Shown: positions 25,920 to 35,499 of the stretch, one piece after another
Numbering within the stretch: the stretch's first letter is position 1
How the letters are laid out: the number at the start of each line of letters is the position of its first letter
NCBI RefSeq assembly: GCF_900107275.1
Contig: NZ_FNPI01000012.1
Span: 103,891-167,890, forward strand
Length of the DNA: 64,000 nt
Reading direction: 5' to 3'
DNA from: Evansella caseinilytica
Lineage (GTDB): Bacteria > Bacillota > Bacilli > Bacillales > Salisediminibacteriaceae
Translations under genes and position numbers: made by a program
The notes under the pieces: model-generated
Databases searched by the model: none
Told to the model about the DNA's origin: nothing
Seen by the model: only the letters and a program-made list of their open reading frames with translations

Positions 25920-26677
25920 GTCTACTTACTGTTAAACATTTAACGAAAATTTATAAAGAAGGCCGGCCGGCTGTGAACAATGTTTCCTTTGAACTGAAAA
26001 AAGGCGAATGCCTTGGCTTAGTTGGGGAAAGCGGATGCGGGAAAAGTACACTTGCCCGTTGTCTGCTTCGAATGGAACCTTTTGACAGTGGAGCGATTTA
26101 TTTTAAAGAACATGCCATTGAACAGCTTAATGAACGTCAGTTAAAGCCTCATCGTAAAAACATTCAAATTGTGTTTCAAAATCCGGCTGCTGCTCTCAAT
26201 CCAAAACTTAAAATAAAGGATTCTCTCATCGATCCTTACGATCAGTACAGGAAGGAATTACATTTAAGCCATTTCTCTTACACTTCTAAGGAGGCTTTCG
26301 TGAAGCAGCTCCTTGAGGCTGTTGAGCTGCCAACGGATTTAGGGGATCGTTATCCTCATGAAATAAGTGGTGGACAGCGGCAGCGTGTTACGATTGCTCG
26401 TGCTATCAGCATTGAACCGGACCTGATTATTCTGGATGAGCCGACAGCAAGCCTTGATGTTATTTCACAGGGGGCGGTGCTGCGTTTATTGACGGAGCTC
26501 CGGACAACGTTACGTCTCTCTTATCTGTTTATTTCACACGATCTTGCCGCTGTTAGTCAAATGAGCCAGCGGATCATGGTCATGAAAGCAGGGAAGCTGA
26601 TCGACCAATTTAGCCGAAGTCAATTATTTGCGGAAGAACGCGATCCTTATACAAAGGAACTTATCTCTATATTTTAA
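25916..26677 (+). CDS. ABC transporter ATP-binding protein, NikE/CntF type
   Basis: The protein has 253 residues. Walker A is [10 protein letters not shown] (about residue 37), then [11 protein letters not shown] (Q-loop), SGGQRQR (signature), [12 protein letters not shown] (Walker B) and ISHDLAAV (H-loop). It completes the operon as the second ATPase. The stop is followed within a few bases by a MITE hairpin that may act as the operon's terminator. Confidence 0.92.
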   Translation: MSLLTVKHLTKIYKEGRPAVNNVSFELKKGECLGLVGESGCGKSTLARCLLRMEPFDSGAIYFKEHAIEQLNERQLKPHRKNIQIVFQNPAAALNPKLKIKDSLIDPYDQYRKELHLSHFSYTSKEAFVKQLLEAVELPTDLGDRYPHEISGGQRQRVTIARAISIEPDLIILDEPTASLDVISQGAVLRLLTELRTTLRLSYLFISHDLAAVSQMSQRIMVMKAGKLIDQFSRSQLFAEERDPYTKELISIF

Positions 26678-26679
26678 TC

Positions 26680-26730
26680 GTGTTTGTTCAAAAAGATCGT
26701 TTTTTATCTTTTTGAACAAAATGAAGCAAT
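26680..26730 (+). mobile_element. MITE hairpin-end fragment (copy 6)
   Basis: GTGTTTGTTCAAAAAGAT and its complement form a hairpin, followed by a short stretch like the MITE interior (GAAGCAAT) before the match ends. The rest of the element is absent. It directly follows the second ATPase gene and separates it from the MATE gene. Confidence 0.7.
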
Positions 26731-26798
26731 TTACTATACACAAAACAATTGATTCAGGCGTGCTCCTGACAGCAGGCGCAAAAGAAAGAGGAGTTTGT

Positions 26799-28181
26799 AT
26801 GACAAGTAAAGCCCATGATTTGGCAGAAAGCGAGCGTTCACCGTTGACGCATCGCCAATATCTCGCTTTGGCTGCGCCGCTGATTGTTTCCGGCTTGTCG
26901 ACACCGATATTGGGAGCCGTTGATACGGCGGTTGTCGGAAGAATGGCCGATCCGTCGTATATCGGGGGTGTCGCAGTCGGTTCCTTAATCTTCAACACGA
27001 TGTACTGGCTGCTCGGCTTTCTCAGAGTAAGCACGACAGGGTTTACTGCACAGGCGCATGGGGCGGGAAATCAAACAGAAACCGCGTTGGTTTTTTTTCG
27101 TCCGCTGTTCATCGCCTTTGTTTGCGGCCTTGTTTTTATTGTCCTGCAATATCCCATATTGCAGGCGGCATTGTCTCTCATTAATGCCGGTGAAGGTGTA
27201 ACCGGTCACGCTACCGCTTATTTTTCGATCCGCATCTGGGGGGCGCCGTTTACCCTTATGTGCTATGTTGTTGTCGGCTGGCTGATGGGCATGGGGGAGG
27301 TCAAATGGTCGCTGGCGGCCCAAATATTTATGAACGTGCTGAATATTGTGCTCGATCTCGTTTTTGTGCTCGGCTTGGGACTTGGCGTGAAAGGAGTGGC
27401 CTATGCGACGCTGATTTCCGAGATATGCGCGGTGCTGTTCGGTGGCGCGATCATCTTTCACGGAAAGCGGCTCAGCCTTGCCGCCTTGAAAACGAACATG
27501 CTCCTGGAAGCCGCCTCATTGAAGAGAATGCTTATCGTCAACCGCGACTTGTTTTTTCGAACGGTTTGTTTATTGACAATGACAGGCATTTTTACCGCTG
27601 TAGGGGCAATGTTTGGGGAAGTAACGTTGGCCGCCAACGCGGTGCTTTTCCAAATTCAATACATAATGGCTTACTTTTTCGGCGGGCTGGCCAATGCTTC
27701 CAGCATTGTTATCGGCCGGGCAATCGGCGGCAATAACCACCGCCTTTTCCGACGGGCATTCACTTTGTCGGCACAATGGGGGTTTGCCGCTGCCGTCATC
27801 CTGGCATTGTGTATTTTTTTCTTTGGGAAGCAGTTTATTTCATTATTTACCGACATTGACGAGGTGAAGGTGGTGGCAGAACAATTTGCGATCTGGATGA
27901 TGATTTTTCCGTTTGCCGGCTTTTGGGGCCTGCAGTTGGAAGGTGTCTTTTCCGGTGCCACGGAGGCGCGGGGAATCCGGAACTCGATGTTTCTTGCGCT
28001 GCTTGTCTTTTTGCCGGCTGTTTGGCTGCTTGTACCGGCGTACGGCAATCATGGCATTTGGCTGTCGTTTATTTTGTTCAGCTTTTCCCGTTCCTTGTTT
28101 TTATCATTATTTATCCCAAAATTGGCGCGAAGCAGGTTAACATTTACTAATCATCTCACCATTATTATTAAAATCAATTAA
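26799..28181 (+). CDS. MATE family efflux transporter, DinF type
   Basis: The protein has 460 residues with 12 predicted membrane segments. The ATG at 26799 follows AGAGGAGTTTGT; longer frames run into the MITE fragment and are excluded. MATE features are the N-terminal LAAPLIVSGLSTPILGAVDT (residues about 23-42) and the matching second half at TLAANAVLFQIQYIM and GRAIGGNN. DinF-type members export cationic or oxidised compounds using sodium or proton gradients. The C-terminus (LTFTNHLTIIIKIN) overlaps a convergent small gene by 45 bases and may be altered there. It is not obviously part of the preceding operon. Confidence 0.9.
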   Translation: MTSKAHDLAESERSPLTHRQYLALAAPLIVSGLSTPILGAVDTAVVGRMADPSYIGGVAVGSLIFNTMYWLLGFLRVSTTGFTAQAHGAGNQTETALVFFRPLFIAFVCGLVFIVLQYPILQAALSLINAGEGVTGHATAYFSIRIWGAPFTLMCYVVVGWLMGMGEVKWSLAAQIFMNVLNIVLDLVFVLGLGLGVKGVAYATLISEICAVLFGGAIIFHGKRLSLAALKTNMLLEAASLKRMLIVNRDLFFRTVCLLTMTGIFTAVGAMFGEVTLAANAVLFQIQYIMAYFFGGLANASSIVIGRAIGGNNHRLFRRAFTLSAQWGFAAAVILALCIFFFGKQFISLFTDIDEVKVVAEQFAIWMMIFPFAGFWGLQLEGVFSGATEARGIRNSMFLALLVFLPAVWLLVPAYGNHGIWLSFILFSFSRSLFLSLFIPKLARSRLTFTNHLTIIIKIN

Positions 28182-28280
28182 ATCTGCAAAATACGCGATT
28201 GCAAGAATGATGATTACCGATAGTGCGATTAACCCCCACTCTTTTGGGGTGACGGAGGTTTCTTCGTAAGCATTCGGCAT
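28137..28280 (-). CDS. Small single-span membrane protein (47 residues), unknown
   Basis: The ATG at 28280 follows GAGGTGATTTT. The protein opens with a polar part (MPNAYEETSVTPKEW), has one membrane helix (GLIALSVIIILAIAYFAD) and a short acidic tail. The layout resembles the 58-residue protein at 28958-29134, which has PEEW before its helix. Its last 45 bases overlap the MATE gene end on the other strand. No family is recognised. Confidence 0.6.
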   Translation of the reverse strand: MPNAYEETSVTPKEWGLIALSVIIILAIAYFADLIDFNNNGEMISKC

Positions 28281-28324
28281 AAAATCACCTCGGAGTACTA
28301 ATATTTTTCATGCATTAATGACAA

Positions 28325-28366
28325 AACAAGCCGGCTCAGGAAGGGGGAAAAAGGGGCCGGCTTGTT
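28325..28366. terminator. Strong 11-bp hairpin
   Basis: AACAAGCCGGC pairs perfectly with GCCGGCTTGTT around a 20-base purine-rich loop. It is followed on the plus strand by GTTTGCCC, and on the minus strand by TTGTCATT. It lies between the 91-residue gene and the 47-residue gene, both on the minus strand, and downstream of the MATE gene on the plus strand. Confidence 0.55.
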
Positions 28367-28653
28367 GTTTGCCCGCATCCTCGACTGTTGTATAGAACGG
28401 TTTGTGTTAAAATAATGTCTTTTATTTTTGGCAGCCAACCGGCGCAAGCTCTTAAGATGTCCGCCGCAAACGGAGATCCAAGCGGGAAGAGCATGACAAA
28501 CAGAGAATCAGCAGTTTTTCCAGATGAATAATTTTCCCCGTGTCCTTCATTTGGGTATTCCAGTTTGTCTAAAAAAATTCAGTGCATGGAAGCCGGTGAT
28601 GTGTTTGCGCAAGCGTTGAGCTTGCTTTTTCTTGCTTGAAGCTTTCCGTTGTG
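28367..28653. other. Intergenic stretch with nothing recognised
   Basis: About 290 bases between the hairpin and the 91-residue gene. No frame with a ribosome binding site was found. A TTGAGCTTGCTTTTTCTTGCTTGAAGC stretch near 28615 gives a weak inverted repeat (written in part: GCTTGCTTTTT). Confidence 0.3.
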
Positions 28654-28929
28654 TTAAAGGGAGTTGTTGCTTCTGAATTCCTGGAGCGCCAGCAGCCATT
28701 CCTGCAAGTTTTCTTCGTTTATTTGATTGGCAAGCTTTTTTAAGTTGTTGTTTTTCACCAGTGATCCTTCCAGAATGATTTCGATGTTTTGCTCCACGTC
28801 TAAAACGACAGCCCTTACACGAAGGACCTTGGTCACTAAGCCAATAATGACAGCAATTTGTTGAGGGGTAACAGGACCGTATTCATCAAATGCTTCCAGT
28901 ATTTTTGATTTCTTATCGCCGTTGATCAT
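28654..28929 (-). CDS. Small cytosolic protein (91 residues), unknown
   Basis: The start is ATG 28929, seven bases after AGGTG; the GTG nine bases upstream overlaps this site. The protein has alternating helices, with a winged-helix-like beginning (KILEAFDEYGPVTPQQIAVI) and a Leu/Asn-rich helical end (LKKLANQINEENLQEWLLAL). It starts 28 bases after the 58-residue gene and probably shares its transcript. The helix-turn-helix likeness is weak and no function is assigned. Confidence 0.6.
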   Translation of the reverse strand: MINGDKKSKILEAFDEYGPVTPQQIAVIIGLVTKVLRVRAVVLDVEQNIEIILEGSLVKNNNLKKLANQINEENLQEWLLALQEFRSNNSL

Positions 28930-28957
28930 GAATAACACCTACTTATTTGTCGCTGTT

Positions 28958-29134
28958 CTAAGGCCAGTCTAAATGAACCATCCCCGGTTTTCCGATAACG
29001 GATTCGCGTTTTCCAATCCCGAAAATAAAGGCAATCGATAACACCAGCGCGATGATCACCAGCAGCGTGCTCCACTCCTCGGGCTTCTCTTCGTCAGTTT
29101 GCAGGGATGGCTGGGTTGGTTCGGTTGGCTGCAT
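28958..29134 (-). CDS. Small single-span membrane protein (58 residues), unknown
   Basis: ATG 29134 follows AGAGGTGAATAA, and the TGA of the preceding short frame lies inside this ribosome binding site. A Pro/Thr/Gln-rich start (MQPTEPTQPSLQTDEEKPEE) leads to one helix (WSTLLVIIALVLSIAFIFGI) and a basic then polar tail. The E-W before the helix recalls the 47-residue protein at 28137. The function is unknown. Confidence 0.6.
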   Translation of the reverse strand: MQPTEPTQPSLQTDEEKPEEWSTLLVIIALVLSIAFIFGIGKRESVIGKPGMVHLDWP

Positions 29135-29141
29135 TATTTAT

Positions 29142-29255
29142 TCACCTCTTTAAATAGGTCATTTTTTTCAGTATATGTATACCATGAGATATTTGTTTGC
29201 ATAAATCGTCTATTTCATGGTAATGCGTAAGTTCTAATTCCAATAAAATTTGCAT
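29142..29255 (-). CDS. Very small protein (37 residues), tentative
   Basis: ATG 29255 follows AGGGGGGC at four bases. The frame reads MQILLELELTHYHEIDDLCK and ends at the TGA that overlaps the next gene's ribosome binding site, suggesting coupled translation. A longer version from GTG 29327 has no good site. The small size keeps confidence low. Confidence 0.4.
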   Translation of the reverse strand: MQILLELELTHYHEIDDLCKQISHGIHILKKMTYLKR

Positions 29256-29504
29256 GCTGCCCCCCCTACGGCATTCAACATGAGGGGGAGGTACTCCTTT
29301 TTTCATGTTTTCCAACCGTTGGGTCACTTGTGCTTAGAATGATGTCATTCATTCATATAACAAGATAATCAAGCAATTAACAAAAAAGTGAAGATGATGG
29401 CGCTTCCGTGATAGGGCATACATGATAAATTGAATACATCATCAAGTGATATGTCTTTAACGCAGAATGAAAGCGGATTAAAAAGGGCGATTGCTTGTGA
29501 AAAA

Positions 29505-29518
29505 AGAAAACGATATCA
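29505..29518 (+). promoter_or_regulatory. CRE-like box before the sugar transporter
   Basis: AGAAAACGATATCA matches the CRE consensus at all defined positions except the first. It lies 22 bases before the start of the sugar porter gene, which fits catabolite repression of a sugar transporter. Confidence 0.5.
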
Positions 29519-29539
29519 TTTATCAATGGAGGAGTTATC

Positions 29540-30945
29540 ATGGAAAAGAAGCATTCGCTTTGGTATGTTATCTTAGTTGCGGGATCTGCCGGAATGGCCG
29601 GTCTTTTATATGGTTTTGATACCGCTGTCATTTCCGGTGCAATCGGATATTTACAGGAATTATATCATCTAAGTCCGGCAATGGCTGGCTGGGTCATCTC
29701 ATGCGTCATGATTGGTGGTGTGACAGGGGTTGCATTATCTGGATTTTTAAGCGATCGTTGGGGACGTAAAAAGTTATTGATGGTATCCGCTGTCTTTTTC
29801 ATTATTTCCGCACTAGGTTCCGCTTTTGCGATGGGTGTAACAACATTGGTCTTAGCGCGTATATTAGGTGGTCTTGGCATTGGTTTCGCATCCGCGTTAT
29901 CGGTTACCTATATTAGCGAGTGTGCCCCGCCAGCAATTCGAGGTCGGTTAGCTCGTTATATCAATTATTCACTATCTTTGGTATTTGTGCCACGTTCTAC
30001 ATAAATTATTTTGTAGCAAATAGTGGAACGTATGAATGGGGCTTAGAGCTTGAGTGGCGCTGGATGTTAGGTTATGGAACCATGCCGGGGATTATTTTCC
30101 TGTTCCTTCTATTCTTTATTCCAGAAAGTCCGAGATTTCTTATTCAGAAAGGAAAGGACGAAAAGGCATTTCTTATTTTAAAACGAATTAATGGCGAAGA
30201 AGTAGCGAAGAAAGAAGCACAGGAAATCAAAGCATCGATCGAAGTGGAACAGAGCAGCTCTGTTAAAGAGCTTGTAAAGCCCGGATTAAGAATGGAGATG
30301 GGTGTGGGGATCTTCCTTGCATTGTTTAACCAGGTGATCGGAATGAATGCAGTAACGTACTACGGTCCGGATATTTTTCGCAGTGTAGGCTTTGAGAACA
30401 ACACCGAATTTCTAGCGACAAGTATTATTGGGAGTGTACAGGTTGTCTTTACGATTTTAGCAATTTTTTTAATTGATAGGCTTGGCAGAAAGAAATTAAT
30501 GGCAATTGGATCGAGTTTAATGGCTGTCTTTATGCTCCTAATTGGAAGCGTGTTCTTCTTTGAGCCGGCGAATGCAGGTGTGTTGTTGATTATTTTAATT
30601 GCAGGTTTCACTGCTTCTTTCTGTGTATCCATGGGACCTATTCCGTGGATTATGATTCCGGAAATATTCCCGAATCACTTGCGGGCAAAAGCAGTTGGGA
30701 TTGCGACAATCTTCTTATGGGGGGCAAACTGGGCAATCGGTCAATTTACCCCAGTACTCATTAACAACAATATGGGTGGTGCGTTTACTTTCTGGATGTT
30801 CGCTGTCATCAACGTTATCTGTTTCATCTTTGTTATGACAATTGTCCCGGAAACAAAGAACAAAACCTTAGAAGAGATCGGTCAATTGTGGAAAACAAAA
30901 GAACAATTGAAAAAAGAGAAAAAAGCGCAGGAAGAAATAGCCTAG
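29540..30945 (+). pseudogene. MFS sugar porter (XylE/AraE type), one frameshift
   Basis: ATG 29540 follows GGAGTTATC. Residues 1-136 are read in one frame to RGRL; the rest continues from about 29949 in another frame (SSLYQLFTIFGICATF). A single A is missing in GGTTAGCTCG, where GGTTAAGCTCG restores a full protein of about 468 residues. Sugar porter signatures are present: GFDTAVISGA, DRWGRKKLLM, ISECAPPAIRGR, PESPRFLIQKG, the second DRLGRKKLM and the PETKNKTLEEI end. It would import a monosaccharide with protons. With the truncated binding protein downstream it forms a decayed sugar-uptake region. An assembly error would be the alternative. Confidence 0.85.
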
Positions 30946-31074
30946 TACTACGTTGATGATGGATGAACGATAAAGAACACAGGAAACTTTGGGATACCAG
31001 ATAATTTTTATAAAATGGATCTGGTATAAGAAAAGACATAGAAATGATAAGCGGTGCTTTTAGAATGATCAATT

Positions 31075-31121
31075 AAGAAGGCTGGCCACAGGGTGTGAGA
31101 TACCTTTAAGGCAGCCTTCTT
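31075..31121 (+). terminator. Terminator after the sugar porter
   Basis: AAGAAGGCTG pairs with CAGCCTTCTT, and GCC with GGC adjoining, around a loop of about 22 bases. It is followed by ATTGTTC. It probably ended the porter transcript. Confidence 0.65.
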
Positions 31122-31195
31122 ATTGTTCATGATGTTCGTTTCAAAATTGGTGTGCTATGATATTTCGTACCATCGTCGATACGTAGGAGGATGAC

Positions 31196-31714
31196 ATGAG
31201 AAGTAGTCAAATATTGAATATTACACTTATTACTTGCTTTGTGATAGCAGTTAGCTTTTCGATCTATTTTTATATACAAGCGAAAGTCTATCAATCCAAA
31301 ATAACGGATGCGACGATAAAAGAAGAGGTACCTTCCTATCATTTTGCCTTAATCGGAGAAGAAATGGATCATGATTACTGGCGATTAGTCGGTGAAGGGG
31401 CAAAAGATATGGAAGAAAAATATAATGTGTTTGTGGAATATGAAGGACCGAGGCGTTCAAATCCGAAAGAACAACTGAAGCTGCTGGACATGGCGATAAA
31501 ATCCAAAGTGGACGGCATTATTGTACAAGCGTTGAATGATGAGTTTTTACAAGTAATTAATCAAGCGGTAGATCAGGGGATTCCTGTTATCACGATAGAT
31601 ACTGATGCGCCTGAAAGCAAGCGATCGACCTATATCGGAACGGATAATTATGAAGCTGGAAATTTTCCGCGCTTTTTTATGTGCGAAACGACTGGTTCCA
31701 TCTTACTTTTGTAA
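31196..31714 (+). pseudogene. Truncated sugar-binding protein (RbsB/Peripla_BP_4 type)
   Basis: ATG 31196 follows TAGGAGGATGAC. The N-terminus is a membrane anchor or signal (NITLITCFVIAVSFSIYFYI). The first lobe of a periplasmic-binding-protein fold follows: FALIGEEMDHDYWRLVGEGA, QLKLLDMAIKSKVDGIIVQA, GIPVITIDTDAP, and TYIGTDNYEAG. The match stops at residue about 160 and a short unrelated tail follows, so roughly half of the normal length (about 320) is missing. No matching permease or ATPase genes are nearby. It is a remnant cut off by the sequence leading into narG. Confidence 0.8.
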
Positions 31715-31815
31715 GAAAAAGAATGTTCTATTTCGCTTCGTTTTAGGTGGTGAAATGAATATTTCCTTTATTTGGTGGGATGATATGCCTAATTGTGAAC
31801 GGAAGGAGTCCAGGG

Positions 31816-34800
31816 ATGAAACCACCGAAATCACCATTACTGCAAAAACTGTCTTTCTTTTCTAAAAGTGTTCCTCTGAACAACCACAGCGAGTATTCTT
31901 TAAAAGATCGGAGGACAGAAGAGGTGTACCGCAAACGCTGGCAGCACGACAAAGTAGTGCGCACGACACATGGCGTTAATTGTACCGGCTCCTGCAGCTG
32001 GAAGGTTCACGTCAAGGATGGAATCATTACATGGGAAACACAGCAGACAGATTATCCATCGACTGGTCCGGACATGCCGGAGTATGAGCCGCGCGGCTGT
32101 CCGCGGGGAGCAACCTTTTCATGGTATACATACAGCCCGTTAAGAGTTCGCTATCCATATGTACGTAAAGCACTGCTTCGCTTGTGGCGGGAAGCGAGAA
32201 AGCAGACGGAAGATCCGGTGGAAGCGTGGGACATCATCGTCAACGATGCCGCCAAAACAAAGGAGTATAAAGCCGCACGAGGAAAGGGAGGCTTTGTTCG
32301 GGCGGACAGAAAGGAAGCGATGGAGCTGATTGCCGCCCAGTTAATCCATACGATCAAAAACGACGGTCCCGACCGTATTTTCGGCTTTTCTCCAATACCA
32401 GCGATGTCGATGGTGAGCCACGCCGCCGGAGCAAGATTTTTGTCGCTGATCGGTGCCCCATTGCTAAGCTTTTATGATTGGTACGCAGACCTCCCGGCAT
32501 CATCACCGCAAATATGGGGAGATCAAACGGATGTGCCCGAAAGCTCCGACTGGTTTAATGCCGGTTATTTGTTAATTTGGGGATCCAACTTGCCGCAGAC
32601 GAGAACGCCGGACTCACACTTTATGGTGGAAGCACGATACAGAGGTACAAAGGTGTCGGCTGTCAGTCCGGACTATGCGGAATATGTGAAATTTGCCGAT
32701 GATTGGCTGGCGGTACGGCCGGGAATGGATGGAGCGCTCGCCCAGGCAATGACGCATGTCATCCTGAAAGAGTTTTACGTGGATCAGCAGGTACCCTACT
32801 TTATTGAGTATGCCAAAAAATTCACTGATTTACCTTATTTCATGATGCTGGAGCCGGCGGAAGCGAACGGATTCGTTACCGGAAAATTTTTACGTGCCAG
32901 CGATCTCGGCATGCCGTTATCCAATGCAGAATGGAAGCCGGTCGTTTTTGATGAAAACAATCAGCACTTCGTCGTTCCAAATGGCAGCATTGGGCACCGC
33001 TGGGAAGAGACAGGCAGATGGAATCTGCTGGATCATGATGAGAGTCAGCAACTGGAAGGAATTGAACCGGTGCTCTCATTATTGAACAGGGAGGATGAAC
33101 AAGTAACGCTTCATCTTCCTTATTTTTCCGCTGATCGGGAAAAAATCATCCGCCGGAATATTCCGGTGAAAAAAATTATCGTGAATGGACAGGAAAAATA
33201 TGCGGCGACGGTATTTGATGTCATGATGACAAATTCGGGAGTGAACCGCGGTCTCCCAGGGGAGTATCCGGCAAGCTATGATGACGACATTCCGTATACG
33301 CCGGGATGGCAAGAAAAAATAACAGGTGTGAAGAAGGCGCAAGTCATCAAAGTCGCCAGGGAATTTGCGCAAAATGCCGCTGATTCCAACGGACGTTCCA
33401 TGATTATTATGGGATCGGGAATTAATCATTGGTACCATTCGGACACGATTTACCGTTCCGTGTTAAACATGGTGCTGCTTACCGGTTGCCAGGGTGTCAA
33501 TGGAGGCGGCTGGGCCCATTACGTCGGCCAGGAAAAGGTCCGGCCGTTGGAAGGGTGGCAGACGGTGGCGTTGAGCCGCGATTGGGGCGGTCCGCCAAGA
33601 CTGCAGAACGGAACATCCTTTTTCTATTTCGCAACGGAACAGTGGCGCCACGAAGAATTTTCAGCGGAAGAAATGACTTCCCCGGTTCGGAACAAGCCGC
33701 GGTATCGCCATCATGCCGATTACAATGCCCTGGCAGCAAGGCTGGGCTGGCTTCCTTCCTATCCACAATTTGACCGCAATGCAACGAAGCTTTATGAAGA
33801 GTCGGGTGCGGCTTCAAAGGAAGAAGCAATCAACTACATTGTCGATCAATTGAAATCAGGTAATTTGTCCTTTGCCGTGGAAAACCCCGGGAAGAAAGAG
33901 AACTTTCCGAAGACGTTGTTTGTGTGGCGGGCCAATTTATTAGGAAGCTCGGCGAAAGGACATGAATATTTTTTGCATCATTTACTAGGAACGCATGGTC
34001 ACACATTCAGCGAATACGATGACAGTTTGCGAACGGAAGCGATTCATTGGGAGGAAACGACACCTTCTGGAAAACTGGATCTGCTTGTGAACATCGATTT
34101 TAGAATGAATGGAACAGGGCTGTATTCCGATATCGTCCTGCCCGCTGCAACATGGTATGAAAAGCACGATATCAGCAGCACCGATATGCATCCGTTTATT
34201 CACCCGTTTAACCCGGCGATCACGCCGCCGTGGGAATCGAAAACAGACTGGGATACGTTTACGGAGCTGGCTGAGGTATTTTCGACGCTTGCGGAAAAGC
34301 AGTTTCCGGAACCGGTGAAAGATATCGTCACAACCCCGTTATTACACGATTCAAAGGAAGAGCTTGCCCAGCCGATGGGACGTGTACCGGATTGGAAGGA
34401 CGGGGTGACTCCTCCGCAACCCGGAGTGAATTTACCGCAAATTCACATTGTGGAAAGGGATTATCAAAAGATTTATAAAAAGATGGTTTCCTTAGGTCCG
34501 ACGGTTAAAAAGACAATCGGTTCTAAAGGACTGGCCTGGGACGCGCAAGAGGAGTATGAAAAGCTGCAGCGATTGCTCGGTGCCGTCAAGTGGCAGGAGG
34601 AAGCGTTTGCTGGGTGTCCGAGTCTAGAAAAGGGACGCAGTGTTGCCCAGGCGATTTTGACTTTATCCAGTACAACGAACGGTTCGTTAGCAATGAAGGC
34701 CTGGAAGGTGCTGGAGAAAAAAACAAAGCTTTCGTTGCAGGATTTGGCGGAAGAACGGGCGGAAGAGCATTTATCCTTCGAGGAAATTACCGCCCAGCCA

Positions 34801-35499
34801 AGAAAAGTGATTACATCACCGGTGTACAGCGGTTCGGAAACCGGAAACCGCCGCTATTCCCCGTTTACGACAAATGTGGAACGAAAAATACCGTGGAGAA
34901 CGCTAACCGGCCGGCAGCATTTTTATTTGGATCACGATATCATGCTGGAGTTTGGCGAGGAATTACCGACGTTTAAATCGCCGCTGCCAAGTCAAGTGTT
35001 TTACGAGCGGGACAGGCAGCCTGAAGTGGATACGAAAGTGATTACCTTGAATTACTTGACGCCGCATTACAAATGGTCGTATCACAGCACATACGGGGAC
35101 ACGCTGCCAATGTTAACCCTCTTCCGCGGCGGGCCGCATGTTTGGCTAAGTCCGCATGATGCAGACGAGGCGGAAATCGAAGACAACGATTGGATTGAAA
35201 TGTATAACCGCAACGGGCTGGTGGTGGCGAGAGCTGTTGTTTCCCACCGGATGCCCCGCGGTGTTGTGTACATGTATCATGTGCAGGAACGCCATATTAA
35301 TGTACCAGGTTCACCGACGACGAAAGATCGGGGCGGGACATTCAACAGCCCGACAAAAATCCATGTCAAGCCGACGCAGATGATCGGCGGATACGCGCAG
35401 CTGAGCTACGGCTTCAATTATTACGGTCCCACGGGCAATCAGCGGGACGGCTATGTTCACATTCGCAAATTGAAAGAGGTGAAATGGCTTGAAGATTAA
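31816..35499 (+). CDS. narG: Respiratory nitrate reductase alpha subunit
   Basis: The protein has 1227 residues, the usual length. The ATG at 31816 follows GGAAGGAG; upstream in-frame codons lack a site. Near residue 50, HGVNCTGSCSW carries the His and Cys ligands of the FS0 iron-sulfur cluster. The molybdopterin domain has VSAVSPDYAEYVKFADDW, the GCQGVNGGGWAHYVGQEK loop, and the C-terminal molydopterin dinucleotide-binding region. NarG reduces nitrate to nitrite on the inner face of the membrane, taking electrons from NarH. narG, narH and narJ overlap or nearly overlap, forming one unit. No clear Fnr box was found upstream. Confidence 0.97.
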   Translation: MKPPKSPLLQKLSFFSKSVPLNNHSEYSLKDRRTEEVYRKRWQHDKVVRTTHGVNCTGSCSWKVHVKDGIITWETQQTDYPSTGPDMPEYEPRGCPRGATFSWYTYSPLRVRYPYVRKALLRLWREARKQTEDPVEAWDIIVNDAAKTKEYKAARGKGGFVRADRKEAMELIAAQLIHTIKNDGPDRIFGFSPIPAMSMVSHAAGARFLSLIGAPLLSFYDWYADLPASSPQIWGDQTDVPESSDWFNAGYLLIWGSNLPQTRTPDSHFMVEARYRGTKVSAVSPDYAEYVKFADDWLAVRPGMDGALAQAMTHVILKEFYVDQQVPYFIEYAKKFTDLPYFMMLEPAEANGFVTGKFLRASDLGMPLSNAEWKPVVFDENNQHFVVPNGSIGHRWEETGRWNLLDHDESQQLEGIEPVLSLLNREDEQVTLHLPYFSADREKIIRRNIPVKKIIVNGQEKYAATVFDVMMTNSGVNRGLPGEYPASYDDDIPYTPGWQEKITGVKKAQVIKVAREFAQNAADSNGRSMIIMGSGINHWYHSDTIYRSVLNMVLLTGCQGVNGGGWAHYVGQEKVRPLEGWQTVALSRDWGGPPRLQNGTSFFYFATEQWRHEEFSAEEMTSPVRNKPRYRHHADYNALAARLGWLPSYPQFDRNATKLYEESGAASKEEAINYIVDQLKSGNLSFAVENPGKKENFPKTLFVWRANLLGSSAKGHEYFLHHLLGTHGHTFSEYDDSLRTEAIHWEETTPSGKLDLLVNIDFRMNGTGLYSDIVLPAATWYEKHDISSTDMHPFIHPFNPAITPPWESKTDWDTFTELAEVFSTLAEKQFPEPVKDIVTTPLLHDSKEELAQPMGRVPDWKDGVTPPQPGVNLPQIHIVERDYQKIYKKMVSLGPTVKKTIGSKGLAWDAQEEYEKLQRLLGAVKWQEEAFAGCPSLEKGRSVAQAILTLSSTTNGSLAMKAWKVLEKKTKLSLQDLAEERAEEHLSFEEITAQPRKVITSPVYSGSETGNRRYSPFTTNVERKIPWRTLTGRQHFYLDHDIMLEFGEELPTFKSPLPSQVFYERDRQPEVDTKVITLNYLTPHYKWSYHSTYGDTLPMLTLFRGGPHVWLSPHDADEAEIEDNDWIEMYNRNGLVVARAVVSHRMPRGVVYMYHVQERHINVPGSPTTKDRGGTFNSPTKIHVKPTQMIGGYAQLSYGFNYYGPTGNQRDGYVHIRKLKEVKWLED

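Noticed and set aside
21748..26677. Naming the operon nikABCDE
   Set aside because: Binding-protein sequence does not show nickel specificity and the promoter indicates Zur; gene symbols were left empty.
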